A stretch of 64,000 nucleotides of DNA from the NCBI RefSeq assembly GCF_029761935.1, contig NZ_CP121699.1:2852001-2916000 (forward strand), written 5' to 3'. Shown piece by piece: positions 34,020 to 42,138 of this stretch. The notes beneath the pieces were generated by a model that ran no database searches, was not told the DNA's origin, and worked only from the letters and a program-made list of their open reading frames with translations. The stretch comes from Microbacterium testaceum (GTDB lineage: Bacteria; Actinomycetota; Actinomycetes; Actinomycetales; Microbacteriaceae). Position 1 is the stretch's first letter. Each line of letters starts with the position of its first letter. Both the position numbers and the translations under genes were made by a program.

Positions 34020-35222
34020 ATGCGCAGCTTCTCCCTCCCCCGCGCGAGCCTGGTCGCCCTCGCGATCGGCGCGACCGTCACCCTGTCGGCGTGCGCCGGC
34101 GGAACCGGCCCCGGGTCGGCGGCCCCGGCGTCGAGCCCCGCGACCGACACCGCCACTCGCGTCGCCCTGTCGTACCCCGGCGGCATCCTGGTGCTCGACG
34201 GTCAGAGCCTCGAGCCCCTGGGCGATCTCTCGTCCGAGGAGTTCACCCGCCTGAACTCGGCCGGCGACGGTCGCCACGTCATGGTGACCACGAGCAAGGG
34301 ATTCCAGGTTCTGGATGCCGGGACCCCGGCCGCCGACCCCGAGCTCACCGACCTCGTGTTCCCGGCGTCCAAGCCCGGCCACGTCGTGACGCACGGCGGG
34401 ACGACGGTGCTCTACGCCGACGGCACGAGCGACTCGACGATCTTCGACACCGATGCCCTCTTGGCATCCACCGACTCCCTCCCTGAGGTTCGGACGGTTC
34501 CGGGTGTCGAGGCGCACCACGGCGTCTCGATCGTGCTCGAGGACGGCACCTTCCTCACCACGGTCGGCAACGCCGACGGCCGCAACGGCGTGGTGGCGAA
34601 GGACGCCTCCGGTGCCACCCTCGCCGAGAGCAACGACTGCCCCGGCGTGCACGGCGAAGGCACGGCGAAGGACGAGGTCGTCGTCTTCGGCTGCGAGAAC
34701 GGCGCTCTGGTCTACGACGAAGGCACCTTCACCAAGCTGACCGCTCCCGACCAGCCGTACGGCCGCATGGGCAACGCGTACGTGAGCGAGAACAGCGCGC
34801 TCATCGTGGGCGACTACAAGGACGACCGCGATGCCGAGGGCTACCTGCTGCACCGTCTCGCACTGATCGACACCGCGGCGAAGACCCAGCGCGTGGTCGA
34901 CATGCCCGCGGGGGCCGAGTACACCTTCCGCGACGTGGCCCGGGGTCCGGGCGACCTCGCCTACGTGCTGGCATCCGACGGCGCGATCCACGTGCTCGAC
35001 CCCGCGACCGGGGAGTTCACCGACGCGTTCCCGGTGATCGACGCGTGGGAGGGACCGGCCGAGTGGCAGGACGCCCACCCCGCCATCAAGGTCTCGGGTG
35101 ACCTCGCCTACGTGACCGAGCCGGCGAAGAACGCGGTGCACGCGGTCGACCTCACCACCGGCCAGGTCGTGAAGAGCGTGACGCTCGAGCAGACCCCGAA
35201 CGAGATCGCGCTGACGAAGTAA
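34020..35222 (+). CDS. AztD-type zinc metallochaperone, lipoprotein (copy 2)
   Basis: 400 residues with a lipobox (TVTLSACAGG) and a beta-propeller-like chain containing repeated blade-type stretches such as RVALSYPGGILVLDGQSLEPLGDL, GFQVLDAGTPA and AYVLASDGAIHVLDPATGEF. It is clearly paralogous in architecture to the AztD two genes upstream but diverged strongly. It lacks the DHVDHFHYY patch and has VEAHHGV and GVHGEG instead. A different metal affinity or partner is possible. AGAAAGAGACACGA precedes the ATG. Confidence 0.75.
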   Translation: MRSFSLPRASLVALAIGATVTLSACAGGTGPGSAAPASSPATDTATRVALSYPGGILVLDGQSLEPLGDLSSEEFTRLNSAGDGRHVMVTTSKGFQVLDAGTPAADPELTDLVFPASKPGHVVTHGGTTVLYADGTSDSTIFDTDALLASTDSLPEVRTVPGVEAHHGVSIVLEDGTFLTTVGNADGRNGVVAKDASGATLAESNDCPGVHGEGTAKDEVVVFGCENGALVYDEGTFTKLTAPDQPYGRMGNAYVSENSALIVGDYKDDRDAEGYLLHRLALIDTAAKTQRVVDMPAGAEYTFRDVARGPGDLAYVLASDGAIHVLDPATGEFTDAFPVIDAWEGPAEWQDAHPAIKVSGDLAYVTEPAKNAVHAVDLTTGQVVKSVTLEQTPNEIALTK

Positions 35223-35231
35223 GCGCCGCCC

Positions 35232-36119
35232 CTACCGACCGCCCCGGTCGTACGCCACCTGCAGTGCCGCGCGCACGGCGCGTACACCGGGGCGGTCGGC
35301 CGTTCCGCGGCGCACCGCCGTGAACACCTCGCGCCGCGGCTGGCCGGGAAGCCCGACGAGCCGCACGGGCGGGGCCTCACCCGCGAAGACGAGGTCGGGG
35401 ATCATGCCGACGGCGTGACCGGATGCCACGAGCCGGGCCTGCGCGGTGAGGTCGGCCATCTCGAATCTCACGTCGGGCTCGAACCCGGCGGCCCGACACT
35501 GTTGGGTGGCCCACTGGCGGGCGGCCGTGCCCACCGGCTCCATCACCCACGCGCGCTCGCGGAGGTCTTCGAGATGCTGCGCGGGATCGTCGCACGAGAC
35601 GGCGAGACGGATGGCGTCGCGCCCCAGGAGACCGCGCTCGAGGCCCTCGCGGTGCTCGCGAGTGTGGCCGGGGTACTGCTCGGCGACGGCGAGGTCGAAG
35701 CCGCGCGCCGCGACCTCGAACAGCCCTTCCTCGGGAGCGAGCTCGGCGACCTCGACGCGCAGCTGCGGCTCGCTCTCGGCGAGGGCGTCGAGGGCGCGGG
35801 GGAGCAGGCCGTGCGCCGCGGACTGCATCACGGCCAGGCGCACCGGGGCGAGGGAGGGCCGCATGCGCTCGAGCTCCGCGCGCGCGGCCTCGTCGGCGGC
35901 GAGCATGCGGGCCGCGTGGGCGGCGAGCGCAGCGCCCTGCGCGGTGAGGCGCACGCGGCGGCCGTCGGGTTCGAGCAACGGGACTCCCGCCTCCTTCTCG
36001 AGCAGCGCGAGCTGCTGCGAGATGGTCGACGGACTGTACGCGAGCGCCTCGGCGACGGCGGCGAGGGTGCCCCGCACCGACAGCTCGTGCAGCAGGCGCA
36101 GGCGGCGCAGATCGAACAT
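35232..36119 (-). CDS. LysR family transcriptional regulator (divergent from putA)
   Basis: 295 residues. The N-terminal winged HTH (RLRLLHELSVRGTLAAVAEALAYSPSTISQQLALLEKEAGVPLLEP, about 7-52) is followed by a LysR substrate-binding domain with GLERGLLGRDAIRLAVS near 163. Position, head to head with putA 99 bases away, suggests it controls proline use. An ATGCT-GAG-AGCAT inverted repeat (36190-36202) in that gap is a candidate site. Confidence 0.88.
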   Translation of the reverse strand: MFDLRRLRLLHELSVRGTLAAVAEALAYSPSTISQQLALLEKEAGVPLLEPDGRRVRLTAQGAALAAHAARMLAADEAARAELERMRPSLAPVRLAVMQSAAHGLLPRALDALAESEPQLRVEVAELAPEEGLFEVAARGFDLAVAEQYPGHTREHREGLERGLLGRDAIRLAVSCDDPAQHLEDLRERAWVMEPVGTAARQWATQQCRAAGFEPDVRFEMADLTAQARLVASGHAVGMIPDLVFAGEAPPVRLVGLPGQPRREVFTAVRRGTADRPGVRAVRAALQVAYDRGGR

Positions 36120-36189
36120 GGCATCCCTTCGTCTCTATCGATCAGTATGCGTCAGGAATCATCGCTTTTCTCGAACGGATGCGAGCCCC

Positions 36190-36202
36190 ATGCTGAGAGC
36201 AT
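36190..36202. promoter_or_regulatory. Candidate LysR-type site before putA
   Basis: ATGCT GAG AGCAT is a short perfect inverted repeat 16 bases upstream of the putA start in the LysR-putA divergent region. It contains the T-N11-A spacing expected for LysR proteins; nothing more supports it. Confidence 0.35.
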
Positions 36203-36218
36203 CCGAGGAAGGATCGCC

Positions 36219-39200
36219 ATGTCGCTCACCGATGTCCCCGACACCACGTCCGGCACCACCCCCGCCGCACTCGTCTCTCCGCACGAGCTCGCCGACGAGG
36301 CGATCGCCCTCGTGCGCCGCTGGCTCACCGAGAGCCGCGACGAGCCCGTCGACGCCGCCGCCCAGCGCCTCGCCGGAGTGCTCCGCGACCCGCACGGCCT
36401 CGACTTCACCGTCGGCTTCGTCGACGGCGTCGTGCGCCCCGAAGACGTGCGCGTCGCCGCGCGCAACCTCGCCGCGCTCACCCCGCTCATCCCGGGCTTC
36501 CTTCCCCTGCACCTCAAGGCCGCGATCCGCCTCGGCGCCTTCGCCGCGCCGATCCTCCCGCAGGTCGTCGTGCCCGCCGCCCGCACGGCGCTGCGCTCGA
36601 TGGTGCGGCACCTCATCGTCGACGCCACCGACCGCAAGCTCGGCGACGCCATCACCTCGATCCGGGGGCGGGGAGACGGCATCCGCCTCAACGTGAACCT
36701 GCTCGGCGAGGCGATCCTCGGCAAGAAAGAGGCCGCGCGTCGTCTGGCCGGCACCCGCAAGCTCCTCTCGCGCGACGACGTGGACTACGTCTCGATCAAG
36801 GTCTCGTCCACCGTCGCCCCGCACACGCCCTGGGCGTTCGATGCCGCCGTGGACGACGCGGTCGCCGCGCTCCGTCCCCTGTACCGGGTCGCGAAGGAGA
36901 CGGGGACGTTCCTGAACCTCGACATGGAGGAGTTCAAGGACCTCGACCTCACCCTCGCCGTCTTCGAGACGCTGCTCGGCGAGCCCGAGTTCCACGGCGT
37001 CGAGGCCGGCATCGTGCTGCAGGCCTACCTGCCCGACGCGCTGGCCGCGATGATCCGCCTGCAGGAGTGGACCGCCGCGCGGGTGGCATCCGGTGGGGCG
37101 CCCATCAAGGTGCGCGTCGTCAAGGGCGCGAACCTGCCGATGGAGCGGGTGGATGCCGATGTGCACGACTGGCCGCTCGCCACCTGGCCCTCGAAGCAGG
37201 CGACCGACGCCTCGTACAAGGCCGTGCTCGACTTCGCGCTGCGCCCCGAGCACACCGCGAACGTGCGCATCGGCGTCGCCGGACACAACCTTTTCGACGT
37301 CGCGCTCGCATGGTTGCTCGCCGAGCGCCGCGGGGTCACCGGCGGCGTCGACGTCGAGATGCTCCTCGGCATGGCCACCGCGCAGCAGGCCGTCGTGCGT
37401 CGCACGGTCGGCTCGATCCTGCTGTACACCCCCGTGGTGCACCCGCAGGAGTTCGACGTCGCGATCGCCTACCTGATCCGCCGCCTCGAAGAGGGCGCGT
37501 CGAGCGAGAACTTCATGTCGGCGGTGTTCGACCTCGACACCCACGAGGCGCTGTTCTCGCGTGAGCGCGACCGCTTCCTCGCCTCGCTCGCCGACATGCC
37601 CTCGGGAGTGCCGGCGTCCAACCGCGTGCAGGACCGCACGGCTCCCGCCGCCCCCGCGCCGACGCACGGCTTCCGCAACACCCCCGACTCCGACCCGGCG
37701 ATCGAGGCGAACCGCAACTGGTCGCGGGCGATCGTCGCGCGCATGGAGGAGTCGGCCCTCGGCGCGCAGACCATCGCCGACCACACGGTCACCGACGAGA
37801 CCGCGCTGAACGCGGTGATCCAGGATGCCGCCGACGCCGCCGCGTCGTGGCGCGCGCTCGGGGCCGCCGGTCGCGCCGAGATCCTGCACCGCGCGGGTGA
37901 CGCCCTCGAGAAGCGCCGCGCCGACCTGCTCGAGGTCATGGGCGCCGAGTGCGGCAAGGTCATCGAGCAGAGCGACCCCGAGGTGTCGGAGGCGATCGAC
38001 TTCGCCCACTACTACGCCGAGCAGGCGCGCACGCTCGAGACCGTCGACGGCGCGACCTTCACCCCGGTCGGCGTGACCGTGGTCACCCCGCCGTGGAACT
38101 TCCCCGTCGCGATCCCCGCGGGCTCCACCCTCGCCGCGCTCGCCGCGGGCTCAGCCGTGGTCATCAAGCCCGCGGGCCTCGCCGAGCGCTCGGGCGCCGT
38201 CATGGTCGAGGCGCTGTGGGAGGCCGGCGTTCCGCGCGAGGTGCTGAAGCTCGTGCAGGTGTCGGAGAACGACCTCGGTCGCCAGCTGCTCACCCACCCC
38301 GCGGTCGAGCGGGTCGTGCTCACCGGCGCGTATGAGACGGCCGAGCTGTTCCGCTCGTTCCGCCCGGACCTGCCGCTGCTGGCCGAGACGAGCGGCAAGA
38401 ACGCCGTGATCGTCACCCCCAGCGCCGACCTCGACCTCGCGGCGAAGGACGTCGCGATGTCGGCCTTCGGCCACGCGGGACAGAAGTGCTCCGCGGCATC
38501 CCTCGTCGTGCTCGTCGGATCCGTCGCGCGCTCCCGTCGCTTCCGCGACCAGCTCGTCGACGCCGTCACCTCTCTCGAGGTCGGCCTGCCGTGGGACGAG
38601 GTCTCGCGCGTCGGGCCCCTCATCGAGCCCGCCAACGGCAAGCTGCTGAAGGCCCTGACGAGCCTCGAGCCCGGCCAGCGCTGGGTGGTCGAGCCGCGGA
38701 AGCTCGACCACGACGGGTCGCTGTGGCGCCCCGGCATCCGCGAGGGCGTGCAGCCCGGCAGCGAGTTCCACCGCACCGAGTACTTCGGACCCGTGCTCGG
38801 CATCATGACCGCCGAGACCCTCGACGAGGCGATCGAGATCGTCAACGCGATCGAATACGGCCTCACCTCGGGCCTGCACGCGCTCGACGAGGCCGAGATC
38901 CAGCAGTGGCTCTCGCGCATCGAGGCCGGAAACGTCTACGTCAACCGCGGCACCACCGGCGCGATCGTGCAGCGTCAGCCGTTCGGCGGATGGAAGAAGT
39001 CGGCCGTCGGCGCGGGCACCAAGGCCGGCGGACCGCACTACCTGTTCGGGTTCGGAGAATGGGCGGATGCCGAGACCTCGGCGCCCCGCACGCCCGATGC
39101 CCTTGCCGCGCCGGCGTTGGCCGCGGTGCCCGCCGCCGACCGCGAGTGGGTGGCATCCGCCCTCTCGAGCGACGCCGCCGCGTGGGCCGAGGAGTTCTCG

Positions 39201-39674
39201 CTGGCCCGCGACGTGACCGGCCTGGAGTCGGAGCAGAACGTGCTGCGCTACGCCGCGGTGCCCGTGACCGTGCGCCTCGAAGACGCCTCCGAGGCAGCTC
39301 TCGTGCGCGTGGTCGCTGCGGGCGTCCGCTCCCGCTCGACGGTGACGGTCAGCTCGGCGCGCGAGCTCTCGCCCGCCGTGCGCGCGTGGCTCGAGGGCGT
39401 GGGAGTTCGGGTCGCGGTGGAGGACGCCGCGGACTGGGGTCGCCGCGCTGCGCGCCTCGCCCGCACCGGGGGCCGTGTCCGCCTGCTCGGCGGGTCGCCC
39501 ATGGCTGTGGCCGAGGCGACGAACGGCTCGCCCTCGGTGGCCGTGTACGCGGGCGAGGTCACCCGTGCCGGGCACGTCGAACTGCTGCCGTTCCTGCGCG
39601 AGCAGGCCGTGTCGATCACGGCGCACCGCTTCGGCACCCCGCGCCGGTACGAGGTGCCGCCGCTGGTCGGCTGA
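36219..39674 (+). CDS. putA: Bifunctional proline dehydrogenase / L-glutamate gamma-semialdehyde dehydrogenase
   Basis: 1151 residues. The proline dehydrogenase barrel (about 60-450) shows DYVSIKVSS, NLDMEEFKDLDLTLAVFE, GIVLQAYLPDALAAM, KVRVVKGANLPME and RIGVAGHNLFDVALAWLL. The aldehyde dehydrogenase part (about 560-1000) shows VTPPWNFPVAIPAGS, ETSGKNAVIV and GHAGQKCSAASLVV, with the catalytic Cys near residue 757. A C-terminal 150-residue tail follows. There is no DNA-binding ribbon-helix-helix at the N-terminus, so regulation is probably by the divergent LysR. ATG 36219 has GGAAGGAT upstream; the frame is open to 35415 but that part shadows lysR. Confidence 0.95.
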   Translation: MSLTDVPDTTSGTTPAALVSPHELADEAIALVRRWLTESRDEPVDAAAQRLAGVLRDPHGLDFTVGFVDGVVRPEDVRVAARNLAALTPLIPGFLPLHLKAAIRLGAFAAPILPQVVVPAARTALRSMVRHLIVDATDRKLGDAITSIRGRGDGIRLNVNLLGEAILGKKEAARRLAGTRKLLSRDDVDYVSIKVSSTVAPHTPWAFDAAVDDAVAALRPLYRVAKETGTFLNLDMEEFKDLDLTLAVFETLLGEPEFHGVEAGIVLQAYLPDALAAMIRLQEWTAARVASGGAPIKVRVVKGANLPMERVDADVHDWPLATWPSKQATDASYKAVLDFALRPEHTANVRIGVAGHNLFDVALAWLLAERRGVTGGVDVEMLLGMATAQQAVVRRTVGSILLYTPVVHPQEFDVAIAYLIRRLEEGASSENFMSAVFDLDTHEALFSRERDRFLASLADMPSGVPASNRVQDRTAPAAPAPTHGFRNTPDSDPAIEANRNWSRAIVARMEESALGAQTIADHTVTDETALNAVIQDAADAAASWRALGAAGRAEILHRAGDALEKRRADLLEVMGAECGKVIEQSDPEVSEAIDFAHYYAEQARTLETVDGATFTPVGVTVVTPPWNFPVAIPAGSTLAALAAGSAVVIKPAGLAERSGAVMVEALWEAGVPREVLKLVQVSENDLGRQLLTHPAVERVVLTGAYETAELFRSFRPDLPLLAETSGKNAVIVTPSADLDLAAKDVAMSAFGHAGQKCSAASLVVLVGSVARSRRFRDQLVDAVTSLEVGLPWDEVSRVGPLIEPANGKLLKALTSLEPGQRWVVEPRKLDHDGSLWRPGIREGVQPGSEFHRTEYFGPVLGIMTAETLDEAIEIVNAIEYGLTSGLHALDEAEIQQWLSRIEAGNVYVNRGTTGAIVQRQPFGGWKKSAVGAGTKAGGPHYLFGFGEWADAETSAPRTPDALAAPALAAVPAADREWVASALSSDAAAWAEEFSLARDVTGLESEQNVLRYAAVPVTVRLEDASEAALVRVVAAGVRSRSTVTVSSARELSPAVRAWLEGVGVRVAVEDAADWGRRAARLARTGGRVRLLGGSPMAVAEATNGSPSVAVYAGEVTRAGHVELLPFLREQAVSITAHRFGTPRRYEVPPLVG

Positions 39675-39681
39675 GAACGGA

Positions 39682-39717
39682 GGAGGGCGGGGCCGTCGTG
39701 TGGCGGCCCCGCCCTCC
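39682..39717 (+). terminator. Terminator after putA
   Basis: A 14-bp G/C stem (GGAGGGCGGGGCCG with its complement at 39704-39717) around an 8-base loop, eight bases after the stop. Confidence 0.8.
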
Positions 39718-39807
39718 GTCGTCCCGCCGATGTGCGGGATCCACGCGCTGACCACACCTCCCTCGGGAACGCGGATCGGGGCGCGTCGCGGCGCCTCGCG
39801 GGACGGA

Positions 39808-39890
39808 ATGCAGGAGTTCTCCTGCGATCCGGCAGGTCTTCCCGCGGGAGCGAAGGTCGGCACGCTCGAGCGTGCGCACAACTCCTGCAT
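39808..39890. repeat. 83-bp nested inverted-repeat element
   Basis: ATGCAGGAGTT (39808-39818) is complementary to AACTCCTGCAT (39880-39890). Between these arms lie CCTGC/GCAGG, TCCCGCGGGA and the perfect palindrome CACGCTCGAGCGTG (39861-39874), so the RNA or single-stranded DNA could form a three- or four-way branched fold. It is in the gap between convergent genes. The GCAGGAG motif occurs once more at about 39934. Beyond this element 39675-39953 holds only the putA terminator. Confidence 0.6.
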
Positions 39891-39953
39891 ACGGGCGCGG
39901 GTGAGGCGCTCATTCCGGCGGCGGGGGCGAAGTGCAGGAGCTGTGGCGGGGCT

Positions 39954-40628
39954 TCAGGCCGTGCCCGAGGCGTCGACGCGGCGCGCGGCCCGGCAAACCG
40001 ACTCCGGCACCGGCGTTCCCGTCATCGTCTGCGGCGAGGTGACGGGGTCGCCGGCGACGACCCGCAACGGCAGCATCCCGGCCCAGACGGAGCGGTCCTC
40101 CCCGTCATCGTCGACCTCGACGAGAGAGCCGGCGTTGTCCTTCACGCTCGCCTCGGCCAGCGGGATGCGCAGCACCATCGTCGCGGCGATCTCGCGCGCG
40201 GTCATGGGCCGCACGTCTTCGCTGCGCCCCGGCATGAGGTGCTCCGACAGGGTGAGGAGAGCCACTTCCTTCTCTTCGGGAGGGACGACGGATGCCACCG
40301 CGTGCACGACCGCGCAGCGGTAGCGCATCGAGCTGTCGAAGAGCGAGCGAGCGTACTTCAGGCCCATCAGGTGCGTGATCGTCAGGCTCACCGGGGTTCC
40401 GGCGGCGATGCGGCGGAAGAAGTCGCTGCCGGTCGAGCCGTGCACGAGGAGGTCGTCGCCGTCGCGACCGATGCCCACCGGAAGGGCGACCGGGCGTTCG
40501 TCGCGGACGATCGCGAGGGTGGCGTACAGGGCCGTGTCGATCACGTCGTACAGGGCCGCGCGGTCGGTGCGCTGATGGTGGGCGCCGCGGCGGACGCGCG
40601 TCAGGGTGGTCAGGGGCAGGTCGGTCAT
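39954..40628 (-). CDS. Pyridoxamine 5'-phosphate oxidase family flavin/FMN-binding protein
   Basis: 224 residues of the split-barrel fold. RVRRGAHHQRTDRAALYDVIDTALYATLAIVRDERPVALPVGIGRDGDDLLVHGSTGSDFFR (about 8-70) is the usual opening, followed by PVSLTITHLMGLKYARSLFDSSMRYRCAVVHAVAS. It may act in B6 salvage or in F420/flavin chemistry. The divergent MocR/PdxR-type regulator 82 bases away favours a link to pyridoxal metabolism. ATG 40628 was chosen over the longer frame because it faces the shared operator region. Confidence 0.82.
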   Translation of the reverse strand: MTDLPLTTLTRVRRGAHHQRTDRAALYDVIDTALYATLAIVRDERPVALPVGIGRDGDDLLVHGSTGSDFFRRIAAGTPVSLTITHLMGLKYARSLFDSSMRYRCAVVHAVASVVPPEEKEVALLTLSEHLMPGRSEDVRPMTAREIAATMVLRIPLAEASVKDNAGSLVEVDDDGEDRSVWAGMLPLRVVAGDPVTSPQTMTGTPVPESVCRAARRVDASGTA

Positions 40629-40634
40629 GGGTTC

Positions 40635-40693
40635 AGTCCACGCGAGTTCGTGGTCCAGGTCATAGTCCGCTTTTCCCGCATTCTCGTGGACCA
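40635..40693. promoter_or_regulatory. Candidate MocR/PdxR operator with repeated TGGAC sites
   Basis: TGGTCCA (40651-40657) and TGGACCA (40687-40693) form an inverted pair, and AGTCCA (40635-40640) adds a third half site. On the minus strand this reads TGGACCA then TGGACT as a direct repeat. It occupies the whole gap between the divergent genes, as expected for MocR-type control. Confidence 0.45.
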
Positions 40694-40710
40694 GTGACAG
40701 AATCCGAGAC

Positions 40711-42132
40711 ATGATCTCCGCCGGCATCCTGGATCGCGAATCGTCCGTGCCCCTGCACGAGCAACTCGCGCACAACCTGCGCGCGGCGATCCTGTCGGGA
40801 CGCACCGGCGGGGGAGAGCCGGTCCCCTCGACGCGCGTGCTCGCCGCCGATCTCGGGATCGCGCGGGGGACAGCGGTGGCCGCCTACGAGATCCTCGCGG
40901 GGGAGGGTTACCTGGTGACGCGCGCCGGGAGCGCGACCGTCGTCGCCGAGGTCGTCGGCTCGTCGACCGGCCCGGTCCAGAGGGGCCCCCGGCCCTCGCC
41001 GGCGACGACTCCCACCCTCGTCGACCTGCGCCCCGGGCGTCCGCACACCGCGGGCATCGCCGACGCCGCCTGGCGCTCGGCGTGGCGGCGGGCGGGAGGC
41101 GTCGATCCGGCATCCGATGTCGACGACGTGCGGGGCGATCCGCTTCTGCGCGACCAGATCGCCCGGCATCTCGGACGCACCCGCGGGCTCGACGTGGTTC
41201 CCGACGAGGTCATCGTGACCGCGGGGACGAGCGATGCGGTGCTGCTGACGCTGCTCGCGCTCACGCCCCGGAACGTCGGTCGCCCCCTCCGCGTGGGCAT
41301 CGAGAATCCGGGATACCCGCGCGTTCGTCGGGTCCTGCACCGGCTGGGGGTCGAGGCGGTGCCGTTCCCGGTGCGCCTCGACGACGGTCTCGATCTCGAC
41401 GCCGTCGAGGCCCGCGCCGATCTGGACGCCCTCGTCGTCACCCCTCACCATCACTACCCCCTCGGAACGCGATTGGATGCCGCTGCCCGCGCGCGACTGC
41501 TCGCCTGGGCCGCGCGCACCGGCGCGGTGATCGTCGAAGACGACTACGACAGCGAGTTCCCCCACGGGCGGGCACCGCTGCCCCCGCTTCACCTGCTCGA
41601 TCCCGCGCGGGTCGTCATGATCGGCACCCTGTCGAAGGTCCTCAGCCCGGCGTTGCGGAGCGGGTGGATCGTCGCCACCGGCGAGCTGCGCGATCGCCTC
41701 GTCGCGGCTCGGGCCGACCTCGACCCGCCGGTGTCGCAGGTGCAGCAGCGCGCGCTTGCCCTGTACCTCGGCGAGGGCGCGCTCGCGCGGCACACGGCCC
41801 GTCGCCGTCGCGACTATCGCCACCGGCGTCGGCTGCTGCTCGAAGCCTTCGCCGAGATCGACGGGGTGGAGCTCACCGCGACCGACGGTGGGCTGCACGC
41901 CGTGGTCATGTTCCCCGCGGCCGGGGCCGCGACCGAGCAGGACGTGGTCGACCGGCTCGCGGAGGCGGGCGTCCGCGTGGCCCCTCTCACCTCGTACGGG
42001 GTGCCCGGCGCCTCGACTGACCTCCCCGCGGGCATCGTCTTCGGCTACGGGGGTCCGTCGACGGTCGTCCTGACGGATGCCGTGCAGACCATGATCTGCC
42101 TGCTGACGCGTCGGGACGACCCTCGCGATTGA
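40711..42132 (+). CDS. MocR/PdxR family regulator (GntR HTH fused to aminotransferase-like domain)
   Basis: 473 residues: an N-terminal GntR winged HTH (SVPLHEQLAHNLRAAILSG...VPSTRVLAADLGIARGTAVAAYEILAGEGYLV, about 11-69), a linker, then a fold type I aminotransferase-like domain with IVEDDYDSEF (about 274-283) and the PLP lysine in IGTLSKVLSPALRSGWI near 308-324. Such proteins sense PLP. Its start follows CAGAAT by seven bases in the divergent region with the PNPOx-like gene. Confidence 0.9.
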   Translation: MISAGILDRESSVPLHEQLAHNLRAAILSGRTGGGEPVPSTRVLAADLGIARGTAVAAYEILAGEGYLVTRAGSATVVAEVVGSSTGPVQRGPRPSPATTPTLVDLRPGRPHTAGIADAAWRSAWRRAGGVDPASDVDDVRGDPLLRDQIARHLGRTRGLDVVPDEVIVTAGTSDAVLLTLLALTPRNVGRPLRVGIENPGYPRVRRVLHRLGVEAVPFPVRLDDGLDLDAVEARADLDALVVTPHHHYPLGTRLDAAARARLLAWAARTGAVIVEDDYDSEFPHGRAPLPPLHLLDPARVVMIGTLSKVLSPALRSGWIVATGELRDRLVAARADLDPPVSQVQQRALALYLGEGALARHTARRRRDYRHRRRLLLEAFAEIDGVELTATDGGLHAVVMFPAAGAATEQDVVDRLAEAGVRVAPLTSYGVPGASTDLPAGIVFGYGGPSTVVLTDAVQTMICLLTRRDDPRD

Positions 42133-42138
42133 CGCCCG

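Noticed and set aside
35415..36218. N-terminal extension of the PutA frame by 268 residues
   Set aside because: The frame is open but overlaps the LysR gene on the other strand and has no ribosome site. ATG 36219 has one and gives the normal PRODH start.
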